Shown: one piece after another, positions 1 through 6,195 of the stretch
Layout: each line of letters begins with the position of its first letter
Numbering within the stretch: the stretch's first letter is position 1
NCBI GenBank assembly: GCA_016181565.1
Contig: JACOZA010000079.1
Coordinates: forward strand, 1 to 10,112
Reading direction: 5' to 3'
DNA length: 10,112 nucleotides
Source: Candidatus Sungiibacteriota bacterium
GTDB taxonomy: Bacteria; Patescibacteriota; Minisyncoccia; Sungbacterales; JACQCQ01
The notes under the pieces: model-generated
Database searches by the model: none
Told to the model about the DNA's origin: nothing
The model's input: the letters and a program-made list of their open reading frames with translations, nothing else
Program-made: the position numbers and the translations under genes

Positions 1-2364
1 TTTTTTCTCCATCTTCAGATATTCTTCAACGATTGGGTCCAATAGAGGATGTAACTTCTCCTGCGTGGCGCCACGCTTGAAGAAAACCTTAGCAAAATTC
101 TCCACATCTGCTTTTGCAAAAATATTGAACTCAAATAACTTACGCTCCAGGTCGTAGAGCTTATTCGGGTCGGTCGCTTTGGTCAGCACTGCTTTGTCGT
201 AGTAGGGCTGAAATGCTTTTTGAATTTCTTCCTCGTGATTGGCAAAATCAAGAATCATCGTGTCGTCTTTCCCTTTGTGCGTCCGGTTGAGACGGCTTAG
301 GGTTTGCACGGCCATCACGCCTCCAAGCTTTTTATCAACATACATGGTGTGTAAAAACGGCTGGTCAAAACCGGTCTGGAATTTATTAGCCACGATCAGA
401 ATCTTGTATTCCGGAAGTTTGAATGTCTCCACGGTAAGTTTCTCGCTTCGCAGATTATTCATACCGGGCTCGGTATACTCTTTCCCGCCGTCGTTAACGG
501 TCCCGGAGAATGCCACAAGAGTTTTGATCGGGTGTTTGTGCTCTTTTAAGTACTGGTCAAGCGCAAGCTTGTAGCGCACCGCGTGCAGGCGGGAACGCGT
601 TACCACCATCACTTTTGCGTACCCGTCTATTTTACGCGCGACATGGTTTAAAAAATGCTCAATAATTAATTCCGTCTTTTTACCGATAGCATGGTCGTGG
701 AGTTCCACATACGATTTCAAAAGCGCAATTCCTTTTTTCTTTTCGTACTGCGGGTCTTCCTCAATTTTCTTAATCAAATTGAAATAGGTTTGAAAGGTTG
801 TATAGTTTTTCAGCACATCCAGGATAAACCCTTCCTCAATTGCCTGCCGCATGGAATAGAGATGAAAAGGAGAAAATGTTTTGTCTGCGTTTTTCGTTCC
901 GAAAAGCTCCATTGTTTTCCCTTTAGGCGTGGCGGTAAAAGCAAAGAAGCTGATATTTTTCTGTCGGCCTCGGCCCGCAAGTTCCCGCAGAATCTCATCT
1001 TCGGCGGTCAGTTCTTCTTCTGCGGTATTTTCCTTTTCGGCATCTTCCAGCGATCCCAGAACCTTCTTTAAGCTCTTCGTACTTTCGCCGGTCTGCGATG
1101 AATGCGCCTCGTCAACAATCACCGCAAATTTTTTGTCGGTCTGTTTGCTGATTTCATCCACAATATAAGGAAATTTCTGAAGGGTAGTTACAATGATTTT
1201 TTTGTTGTTATCCAGCGCGTCTCTCAACTGCGATGAATGTTTTTCAACCGCCTGCACCACGCCTTCTACCTGCTGGAATTGCAACACCTCATCGCGAAGC
1301 TGTTTATCAATAACTCGCCGATCCGAAACCACGATAACGGAATTAAATATTTTTACATTGTAAGACGACTGCAAGCTCGCGAGTTTATGGGCAAGCCAAG
1401 AAATCGTCTTGGTCTTGCCGGAGCCGGCGCTGTGCTGGATAAGATAATTTTGCCCTGCATCATGTTCACGCGCATGAGCAACCATTTTTCTCACTGCATC
1501 CAGTTGGTGATAGCGAGGAAAGATGAGCATTTCTTTTTCTTTCTGCTCGCCTTCCTCGTCTGTCGTTATCTCAATGGAAACAAGCATAAACTCGGCGACG
1601 ATCTGCAATAAACTATCCTTCTGCAATACTTCTTCCCAAAGATACGCGCTTTTAAATCCGCTCGGATTAACCGGATTGCCGGCTCCGTTCTCAAACCCCT
1701 TATTAAAAGGCAAAAAGTAAGTGGATTTTCCGGCAAGTCGGGTGGTCATGTATACGAGATCGTTATCCACCGCAAAATGCACCAAACATCGCTTGAACAT
1801 AAACAGGGGCTCGCGCCAATCGCGGGTGTAGCGATATTGCTTAATCGCATGTTGAACATTCTGTCCGGTGAGATAATTTTTCAACTCAAGCGTTGAGATC
1901 GGCAGGCCGTTGATGAAAATAACGGTATCAAGCGATTTTTCATCTTTGACGCTGAATTTTACCTGCCGGATAAGCGAGAAAATATTGTTTTGATAGAGTT
2001 GCGCGTGCTCGGGGTTAAGCGAGCTTTCCGGAGTAAAATAGACAAGATTAAATCGCGAGCCGTAGTCGCTTACTCCTTTGCGAAGAACATCCAGCGTCCC
2101 GCGTTTTTCAATTTCTTTGCTTAGAATTTCTGCGAGCGCCGGATCTTTTTCGACCGCCGCGACTTTTGCGGCGCGCCTGGCAATTTCAAATGTCAAAATT
2201 CCCAACCCAGGCCCGACCTCAAGCACCGTGTCGGTATTTTTAATCGCGGCGGTCTCGACGATTTTTCGCAAGATATTTTCGTCAGCCAAAAAATGCTGAC
2301 CCAGCAGCTTGTTGGGTTTCAGTTGGTAATGGGAGAGTGCGTTTTTAATTTCTGAAATGGTCAC
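1..2364 (-). CDS. hsdR: Chimeric RsmA(N-term)-HsdR type I restriction endonuclease subunit, partial at left edge
   Basis: HsdR is the motor and nuclease subunit of type I restriction complexes. It translocates DNA with ATP and cuts away from the recognition site. The frame is open for all 788 visible codons. From about residue 86 it is HsdR-like: RGTLDVLR at 88-95, a PD-(D/E)xK nuclease site with D146, E160 and K162 (the same D-x13-E-x-K spacing as EcoR124I D151/E165/K167), Walker A GSGKT at 314-318, DEAH at 418-421, FTATPK at 476-481, FQTGFD at 662-667 and motif VI LSRLNRTH at 689-696. The C-terminal part lies off the left edge. Residues 1-85 are not HsdR but the start of RsmA/KsgA, replacing the usual HsdR N-terminal segment. 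The GTG start at 2364 is chosen because an in-frame TGA lies upstream near 2443, a GGGG sits about 6 nt upstream of it, and RsmA homology begins right after it. No hsdS or hsdM is visible; they could lie beyond the left edge. Confidence 0.88.
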   Translation of the reverse strand, partial: MTISEIKNALSHYQLKPNKLLGQHFLADENILRKIVETAAIKNTDTVLEVGPGLGILTFEIARRAAKVAAVEKDPALAEILSKEIEKRGTLDVLRKGVSDYGSRFNLVYFTPESSLNPEHAQLYQNNIFSLIRQVKFSVKDEKSLDTVIFINGLPISTLELKNYLTGQNVQHAIKQYRYTRDWREPLFMFKRCLVHFAVDNDLVYMTTRLAGKSTYFLPFNKGFENGAGNPVNPSGFKSAYLWEEVLQKDSLLQIVAEFMLVSIEITTDEEGEQKEKEMLIFPRYHQLDAVRKMVAHAREHDAGQNYLIQHSAGSGKTKTISWLAHKLASLQSSYNVKIFNSVIVVSDRRVIDKQLRDEVLQFQQVEGVVQAVEKHSSQLRDALDNNKKIIVTTLQKFPYIVDEISKQTDKKFAVIVDEAHSSQTGESTKSLKKVLGSLEDAEKENTAEEELTAEDEILRELAGRGRQKNISFFAFTATPKGKTMELFGTKNADKTFSPFHLYSMRQAIEEGFILDVLKNYTTFQTYFNLIKKIEEDPQYEKKKGIALLKSYVELHDHAIGKKTELIIEHFLNHVARKIDGYAKVMVVTRSRLHAVRYKLALDQYLKEHKHPIKTLVAFSGTVNDGGKEYTEPGMNNLRSEKLTVETFKLPEYKILIVANKFQTGFDQPFLHTMYVDKKLGGVMAVQTLSRLNRTHKGKDDTMILDFANHEEEIQKAFQPYYDKAVLTKATDPNKLYDLERKLFEFNIFAKADVENFAKVFFKRGATQEKLHPLLDPIVEEYLKMEKK
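2110..2364 (-). pseudogene. rsmA: 5' fragment of rsmA (ksgA), fused in frame to hsdR
   Basis: RsmA dimethylates two adjacent adenines near the 3' end of 16S rRNA during small-subunit assembly. Residues 1-85 of the chimera carry its N-terminal signatures: KPNKLLGQHFL at 17-26 (the family G-Q-x-F-L motif), the SAM-binding EVGPGLG at 49-55 followed by ILT, and the acidic VEKD at 71-74 that ends strand beta-2 of the Rossmann fold. After about residue 85 the homology switches to HsdR without a stop or frameshift. The NLPY-type catalytic motif and the C-terminal domain are absent, so this piece cannot be an active methyltransferase. The exact join is uncertain by about 10 codons because EKRG could belong to either parent. 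The start is a GTG at 2364. Confidence 0.82.
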
Positions 2365-2471
2365 ATTTTCCCCGTCACTATTACGCCGCGGCTGGACGGC
2401 GGTGGAAGTATAGGCACTGAACGTGAAACGACTCGATAAGTGTCACAGATGGAATTTTATGGTAACGGGAC
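2365..2471. other. Spacer between uvrD end and rsmA-hsdR start
   Basis: This 107-nt gap separates the TAA of the helicase gene from the GTG of the chimera; both genes are on the minus strand. I see no clear terminator: a short GC-rich inverted repeat (CGCCG/CGGCG, about 2382-2399) has no T tract after it. No convincing promoter is visible either, so the chimera may depend on transcription from uvrD. Confidence 0.4.
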
Positions 2472-2963
2472 TTACCACTCGTTTTCGATTAGTTCCTCCT
2501 CCAAGCCCTCTCCCAGGGACCAGCCGCTCTTTTCCGCAGTGGCCACTTCAGCGGGCACCTCCCGCAGGAACCGCGACGGCGGATTGGCTTGAAGTGACCC
2601 GAAAATTGTTCTCCGAGAGGCCCACAGAAGGTAGAGTTTCTCTTTAGCGCGTGTAATACCCACGTAGCAGAGACGCCGCTCCTCCTCGAGCTCGGCAGGA
2701 GAGAGCATAGCCCTCCCATGCGGAAAAATTCCTTCTTCCAAACCGATGATAAACACCGCTCGAAACTCAAGGCCTTTGGCGGCGTGGAGCGTCATCAGAT
2801 GTATCGCATGCGCTCTCCGGTCAATGGAGTCTGTTTCCTGGATCAAAGCGACGTCTTCGAGAAGTTTTGTGTAGGCAGTTTCTCGCGGGAGTTCATCGTA
2901 GCGTCTAGCCAGCGAGATGAATTCTTTGACGTTTTCCCAGCGCTCTTCAGCGTGAAGGCGCAA
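2472..2963 (-). CDS. UvrD/PcrA helicase, C-terminal part after frameshift
   Basis: This 163-codon frame is the missing end of the helicase encoded upstream. It resumes in the +1 frame relative to the N-terminal part. It begins in subdomain 2B (AEERWENVKEF, matching the conserved R-x-EN of UvrD proteins) and carries helicase motif V (HLMTLHAAKGLEF, residues 55-67), the GIFPH segment at 78-82 and motif VI (RRLCYVGITRAKE, residues 96-108), whose arginine contacts ATP. After PSRFL at 129-133 there is only a short tail, with no Tudor-like C-terminal domain as in longer PcrA proteins. The apparent start is a TTG inside the overlap with the upstream frame; it is probably not a real start but the entry point of the shifted frame. 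The stop is TAA. Without frameshifting, neither half has a complete set of motifs. Confidence 0.8.
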   Translation of the reverse strand: MRLHAEERWENVKEFISLARRYDELPRETAYTKLLEDVALIQETDSIDRRAHAIHLMTLHAAKGLEFRAVFIIGLEEGIFPHGRAMLSPAELEEERRLCYVGITRAKEKLYLLWASRRTIFGSLQANPPSRFLREVPAEVATAEKSGWSLGEGLEEELIENEW

Positions 2964-4410
2964 GGATTTCCTTCTCGGTTTTCAGATCGGCCAGCAGCGC
3001 CAAGAATTTTTCTGCGAGAGCCCGCTCGCGCAGATTCATGGCACCGGTGTCGCGGGCCAGGACCTTGACCATTGCCACTTTGCCGATGCCGCGCGGGGGG
3101 ACGTTTGCGATTCTTCTGAGAGACACCATATCCCTTTCATTTTCCAAAACGCGCAAGTAGCTCATGAGGTCCTTAACTTCGCGGCGCTGGTAGAACTTGA
3201 CGCCGCCGACAATGCGATAAGGAATCCCCCCGCGGATAAAGGCTTCTTCTACGACTCGCGACTGGGCGTTGGTGCGATAAAGCACGGCGATGTCCTCCGG
3301 ATGATAATCGGCCGTGAAGAGTTCCGAAATTTTTTCCGCCAAAAATGCGGCCTCGTGCCTCTCGTTAGCGACCGGGACGAGAAAGATGCTCTCCCCGGCG
3401 GGATTTTCTGTCCAGAGTTTCTTTTCTTTCTGCAGTTTATTTCGGGCGATGACGCCGTGCGCCGCGTCCAGGATATTTTGGGTTGAGCGATAGTTTTGGT
3501 CGAGGATCACGACTGCGGCGTCCGGCCAATCTTTTTCGAATGAAAGAATGTTGGTGAAATCCGCCCCCCGCCAGGAATAAATTGATTGAGCATCGTCGCC
3601 GATCGCAAAAAGATTTCGGTGTTTCTCGGCGAGGAGTTTCACCAGCTGATACTGCGCACGGTTGGTATCCTGGTATTCGTCAATATGGATGTAGCGGCAG
3701 CGGTCTTGGTATATTTCGAGCGTGGGGCGGTCTTTTTCAAAAAGAAGCACTAGGCGCATCAGGAGGTCGTCGAAGTCCATGGCGTTGGCCTCGCAAAGAC
3801 GCTTCTGGTAGAGAGCGTACACCCGAGCAACGGTTTTGGTAAAAGAGCTTTCGTCCCCGCCGTAGGCGGCGGGGGTGATGAGCTCGTTTTTCAGGGCCGA
3901 GAGGGTGTTTTGGATGATGCCGGCGGGGTATTGCTTGGCAGAAATAACCAACTCCGCCATTACGTCCTTAACGAGTGCCAGCGAGTCGTCTTCGTCAAAA
4001 ACACTAAAGCTCGGGAAGAATCCTATTTTTTTAGCTTCGCGGCGGAGAATTGAAAGCGCGAAGGAGTGGAAGGTGCCGATAAAAGGCTCGGCGCGAGGTG
4101 ATAGGTGGTAGGTGCCAGGTGATAGGCCATTTGGTGAATCACCGCCGCTTAGTTTTCCGCCACCCGTTACCTGCCACCTATTACCCAGAAGCCGCCAAAC
4201 CCGTTCCCGCATCTCCTCCGCGGCCTTATTGGTGAAAGTGACAGCCAATATCTCCTCGGGCGGGATGCCCCGTGACAGAAGATAGGCCACGCGATGAGTT
4301 AAAGCCTTGGTCTTGCCCGACCCGGCGCCGGCAATAATCAAAACAGGGCCGTCGGGGGCCAAAACCGCCGCTCGCTGCTTCTCGTTCAGTCCTTTAAGAA
4401 TTTGTTGCAC
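2947..4410 (-). CDS. uvrD: UvrD/PcrA superfamily I DNA helicase, N-terminal part (frameshifted)
   Basis: This is a 3'-5' SF1A helicase used in nucleotide excision and mismatch repair and in removing proteins from DNA. Counting from the GTG at 4410: LNEKQ Q-motif at 8-12, Walker A GAGSGKT at 28-34, TFTNKAA at 58-64, GTFHS at 112-116, DEYQD (motif II) at 244-248, GDDAQSIYSWRG (motif III) at 271-282, DQNYRS (motif IV) at 304-309, and VPPRGIG at 437-443. The frame then stops at a TGA (2947-2949) just as homology moves to the +1 frame. The frame is open up to 4569, but the GTG is preferred because helicase homology starts there and the upstream part reads through a palindromic repeat. Residues about 77-107 are an in-frame insertion not expected in the family. 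Distance from VPPRGIG to the R-x-EN motif is shorter than in B. subtilis PcrA, suggesting a small deletion at the frameshift. Confidence 0.85.
   Translation of the reverse strand: MQQILKGLNEKQRAAVLAPDGPVLIIAGAGSGKTKALTHRVAYLLSRGIPPEEILAVTFTNKAAEEMRERVWRLLGNRWQVTGGGKLSGGDSPNGLSPGTYHLSPRAEPFIGTFHSFALSILRREAKKIGFFPSFSVFDEDDSLALVKDVMAELVISAKQYPAGIIQNTLSALKNELITPAAYGGDESSFTKTVARVYALYQKRLCEANAMDFDDLLMRLVLLFEKDRPTLEIYQDRCRYIHIDEYQDTNRAQYQLVKLLAEKHRNLFAIGDDAQSIYSWRGADFTNILSFEKDWPDAAVVILDQNYRSTQNILDAAHGVIARNKLQKEKKLWTENPAGESIFLVPVANERHEAAFLAEKISELFTADYHPEDIAVLYRTNAQSRVVEEAFIRGGIPYRIVGGVKFYQRREVKDLMSYLRVLENERDMVSLRRIANVPPRGIGKVAMVKVLARDTGAMNLRERALAEKFLALLADLKTEKEILAPSR
3855..3874. repeat. GC-rich perfect inverted repeat inside uvrD
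   Basis: The 8-nt arms CCCCGCCG (3855-3862) and CGGCGGGG (3867-3874) flank a TAGG loop. In the helicase frame they encode PAAYGG. Similar short palindromes are scattered through Patescibacteria genomes, to my recollection. The surrounding helicase segment keeps about its normal length, so this copy replaces or matches native codons and is not an obvious insertion. It could be chance in a GC-rich gene. Confidence 0.45.
4090..4185. repeat. In-frame palindromic repeat element inserted in uvrD
   Basis: Two arms rich in GGTRATAGGT-type units face each other. The left arm from 4097 (GGTGATAGGTGGTAGGT...) and the reverse complement of the right arm ending at 4184 (GGTAATAGGTGGCAGGT...) agree at 20 of 25 positions, and three of the differences give G-U pairs in plus-strand RNA. 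About 38 nt separates the arms. The element adds roughly 31 codons, rich in Gly, Ser and Pro, between RVWRLLG and FIGTFHS, a place where UvrD/PcrA proteins normally have a short linker. The reading frame is kept. It resembles in principle the Rickettsia palindromic elements that insert into coding genes. A related string recurs at 7806-7824. Confidence 0.7.
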
Positions 4411-4432
4411 ACCTGGTAGTAGAAACTCGATT

Positions 4433-4461
4433 ACAGTAATTTTTTGTGCCTCGGCGCTCAA
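4433..4461 (-). promoter_or_regulatory. Possible promoter for uvrD
   Basis: On the minus strand, TTGAGC (4456-4461) and TACTGT (4433-4438) are 17 nt apart. Four of six bases match the -35 consensus but only about three match the -10. Transcription would begin around 4426, giving a leader of about 16 nt before the GTG at 4410, similar to the short leader predicted for the dksA-like gene. It is weak and unproven. Confidence 0.28.
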
Positions 4462-4529
4462 ATGGCGAGCTTTCCGGAGTCGAGAGAAATACGAGACTTG
4501 CTTGAAGGCGGTCTTTCTCTCGAGTTTTC

Positions 4530-4549
4530 CCTGCCTGCCGGCAGGCAGG
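4530..4549. repeat. Perfect 20-nt palindrome (PAGRQ-type repeat)
   Basis: The sequence CCTGCCTGCC followed by its exact reverse complement GGCAGGCAGG forms a perfect palindrome with no loop. Read through on the minus strand it gives LPAGRQG, a peptide I recall as spurious N- or C-terminal tails on predicted proteins in Parcubacteria and related genomes. It lies about 120 nt upstream of the likely uvrD start and outside the gene proper. It is probably a dispersed REP-like element. Confidence 0.75.
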
Positions 4550-4589
4550 ACTACCGGGCACAGAAGCATCCTACGCCCTTTGACTCGTT

Positions 4590-4658
4590 AAAAAAAGATA
4601 GCCCCGTGGCAGCTGACCCTCACTAATATCGGGTAGAGAAGCAGTTGCCACGGGGCTA
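4590..4658 (-). terminator. Long hairpin with minus-strand T tract (terminator-like)
   Basis: Arms at 4599-4615 and 4642-4658 pair over 17 positions (TAGCCCCGTGGCA with TGCCACGGGGCTA is exact for 13; one inner position is G-U in plus-strand RNA or C-A in minus-strand RNA). The minus strand continues after the stem with TCTTTTTTT, the usual form of a Rho-independent terminator. The 26-nt loop is long for a terminator. It stands upstream of uvrD with no minus-strand gene just before it, so what it would terminate is unclear: an unannotated RNA, antisense readthrough from yifB, or an attenuated leader. Confidence 0.55.
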
Positions 4659-4787
4659 AAACGTTTATGGGACCCCCGAGCGAGCTTCGCCGAGAGCAGT
4701 GAGAGAAAAAAGAACAGGAAAGTTATACCGAGCGATGAAGGTTTGTGAATTCGCTAGTTCGCCCCAGCGAGTAAGAACTCGAAACTG

Positions 4788-4919
4788 GTTAATTGAACCG
4801 CATACACTCGGATGTCTTTATGGTATACGAATGTCCTTTAGACCACAAACGGGCTTATTCACAGGTTAATTTTACATGTCCTTTATATAAATATTTTGTG
4901 CGGTTATGTCCTTTATGGA
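4788..4919. repeat. Array of four direct repeats ATGTC(C)TTTA in two duplicated units
   Basis: Copies start at 4812 (ATGTCTTTATGG), 4831 (ATGTCCTTTAGA), 4876 (ATGTCCTTTATA) and 4906 (ATGTCCTTTATGG), all in the same direction. The two pairs are each preceded by GGTTAATT (4788-4795 and 4864-4871), so the array looks like a diverged tandem duplication. Spacing between copies is irregular (19, 45 and 30 nt), which rules out a CRISPR. The pattern would suit repeated protein-binding sites, such as a transposase end or an operator. No inverted copy of the motif was found nearby. Confidence 0.6.
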
Positions 4920-4951
4920 TCAAAGTAGAATAGATTGTGGAGATTGGCTCG

Positions 4952-4979
4952 TTGACCGCACCCATCACGATGCTAGACT
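4952..4979 (+). promoter_or_regulatory. Possible promoter for the M23 peptidase
   Basis: TTGACC (4952-4957) and TAGACT (4974-4979) are 16 nt apart, five and four of six matches to the sigma-70-type consensus. A second -10-like TATACT follows at 4981-4986 but is too far from the -35. Transcription would start near 4987, leaving an 80-nt leader before the TTG at 5067. Confidence 0.35.
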
Positions 4980-5066
4980 GTATACTTGTACCCCCGATAG
5001 TGCAATAAAATGGTGAAAAAACGCAGTTATTACTGGATTTAGTTAATACGGGGGCGCCGCCCTATT

Positions 5067-6179
5067 TTGCCTTTACTTACTCCCGCGACCAAGTCGAAAA
5101 GCAGAAAACCCGTCCACAGCCGCCGACCCCCTCTCCTCTTTGGTCGGCTGGGCTCCGTATCTCTTCTCGGCATCGCAAGTATCAGCTTCTTTCTGATACT
5201 CTTCTATCCCCTGCCGGCTCGGGCGGGCTTTTTTTCTGAAATATTCAAGCTTTTTACCAAGAGCGGCCCGAATTCAGATGAAGTTGCTGTTCTTCCCGAA
5301 ATTGACGTTGCTTCTTACATCGCCCCGGTCCTGGCGGCAACCCCCAACCCCGAGGCCGCCCCGGACGATTCCGCCCCCGACCTGAATGTGATCCAACGGA
5401 GCGCATTTATGGCTCCGACAAATCCCCTGGGTACGCTTCAGGGGCGGGCGGATCAAGACCAAATCTTCGTCTACACAGTAAAGCCTGGGGATACTCCCTC
5501 TGCCATTGCGAAGACCTTCGGCGTGTCGGTGAACACGATTGTTTGGGCTAATCAGCTAAGAAGCCCATCAGCTATTCAGGTTGGAGATCAGTTGCTGATT
5601 TTGCCTGTCTCTGGCGTAAAGTATGCCGTTAAGAAAGGGGATACGATCGAATCGATTGCAAAGAAGTATAAGGGGGATGCTGCCGAAATTTTAGCGTTTA
5701 ACGGGCTGGCCCCCGGGGCGGGGCTGGAAATTGGGGATGAAATTGTCATTCCCGACGGCGAGCTCTATAGCGAAGGAGTCTCGAGGGGAAGCTCGGTCGC
5801 GCGTTCTGCCAGTCTTCCGAACATTGTTGGTTACTTCTTGCGCCCCATCGAAGGGGGCCGCCGCTCGCAGGGCATCCACGGAAGGAATGGGGTGGATCTG
5901 GCCAATACCTGCGGGAGCCCGATTTTTGCTTCGGCTGACGGGCAGGTGCTGATCGTGCGAGAGACGGGCTGGAACGGAGGGTTCGGCAAGTTCATCGTTA
6001 TCAACCATCCGAACGGCACCCAGACGCTGTATGCCCACAACTTGAAAAACATGGTGACGGTGGGCGAGGGGGTCAAGCGCGGACAGATCATCGGCCTCGT
6101 TGGGAATACCGGGAACACTCGAGGAGCCACCGGCTGCCACGTGCATTTTGAGATCCACGGCGCCAGGAATCCGTTTTAA
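5067..6179 (+). CDS. Membrane-anchored LysM-LysM-M23 zinc metallopeptidase
   Basis: This is a predicted peptidoglycan endopeptidase that cuts peptide cross-links during wall growth or division. It has 370 residues. A basic N-terminus is followed by one hydrophobic segment at about 32-50 ending PARAG, which may be a membrane anchor or a cleaved signal. A Pro/Ala-rich linker follows. LysM 1 is at about 134-180 (YTVKPGDT...) and LysM 2 at about 185-229 (YAVKKGDT...). The M23 domain runs from about 255 to the end, with H271 and D277 (HGRNGVD), H324 (YAHN) and H358/H360 (HVHFE). H-x5-D is wider than the usual H-x3-D, but I recall this form from Patescibacteria. The catalytic set looks complete. 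The start is a TTG; an in-frame TAG at 5040-5042 limits alternatives. A GGGGG about 12 nt upstream is the only ribosome-site-like sequence. Its 3' end is 16 nt from the convergent yifB. Confidence 0.9.
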   Translation: MPLLTPATKSKSRKPVHSRRPPLLFGRLGSVSLLGIASISFFLILFYPLPARAGFFSEIFKLFTKSGPNSDEVAVLPEIDVASYIAPVLAATPNPEAAPDDSAPDLNVIQRSAFMAPTNPLGTLQGRADQDQIFVYTVKPGDTPSAIAKTFGVSVNTIVWANQLRSPSAIQVGDQLLILPVSGVKYAVKKGDTIESIAKKYKGDAAEILAFNGLAPGAGLEIGDEIVIPDGELYSEGVSRGSSVARSASLPNIVGYFLRPIEGGRRSQGIHGRNGVDLANTCGSPIFASADGQVLIVRETGWNGGFGKFIVINHPNGTQTLYAHNLKNMVTVGEGVKRGQIIGLVGNTGNTRGATGCHVHFEIHGARNPF

Positions 6180-6195
6180 TTTCCCCCGCCCGAGT

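Larger units (their letters stand above)
4659..5066. other. Gene-free region with repeats, between divergent uvrD and the peptidase
   Basis: I see no convincing coding sequence, tRNA or known structured RNA here. It holds a small hairpin GCGA-GCT-TCGC in 4683-4693, the array of four ATGTCYTTTA motifs (4812-4918), scattered GTGCGGTT/GACCGCAC inverted copies (4898-4905 and 4953-4960), and a possible promoter and leader for the peptidase. The base composition of 4801-4950 looks richer in A+T than the flanking genes. It may be the remnant of a mobile element whose transposase has been lost, but no transposase fragment is recognisable. Confidence 0.4.

Noticed and set aside
239..1720. Several plus-strand open frames of 60-126 codons opposite hsdR
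   Set aside because: They lie antisense to a frame with clear HsdR motifs throughout, show no protein family features, and overlap each other in different frames.
4411..4569. N-terminal extension of the helicase by 53 residues
   Set aside because: The extension reads through the palindrome (LPAGRQG) and a promoter-like segment, and helicase homology begins only at the GTG 4410.
4710..4860. RNase P RNA-like strings (AGGAAAGT near 4717 and GGGCTTATTC near 4851)
   Set aside because: The spacing is far too short for a bacterial RNase P RNA, and none of the other conserved regions could be found on either strand.
4812..4918. CRISPR array
   Set aside because: The repeats are only about 10-12 nt, spacing varies from 19 to 45 nt, and there is no cas gene in the window.
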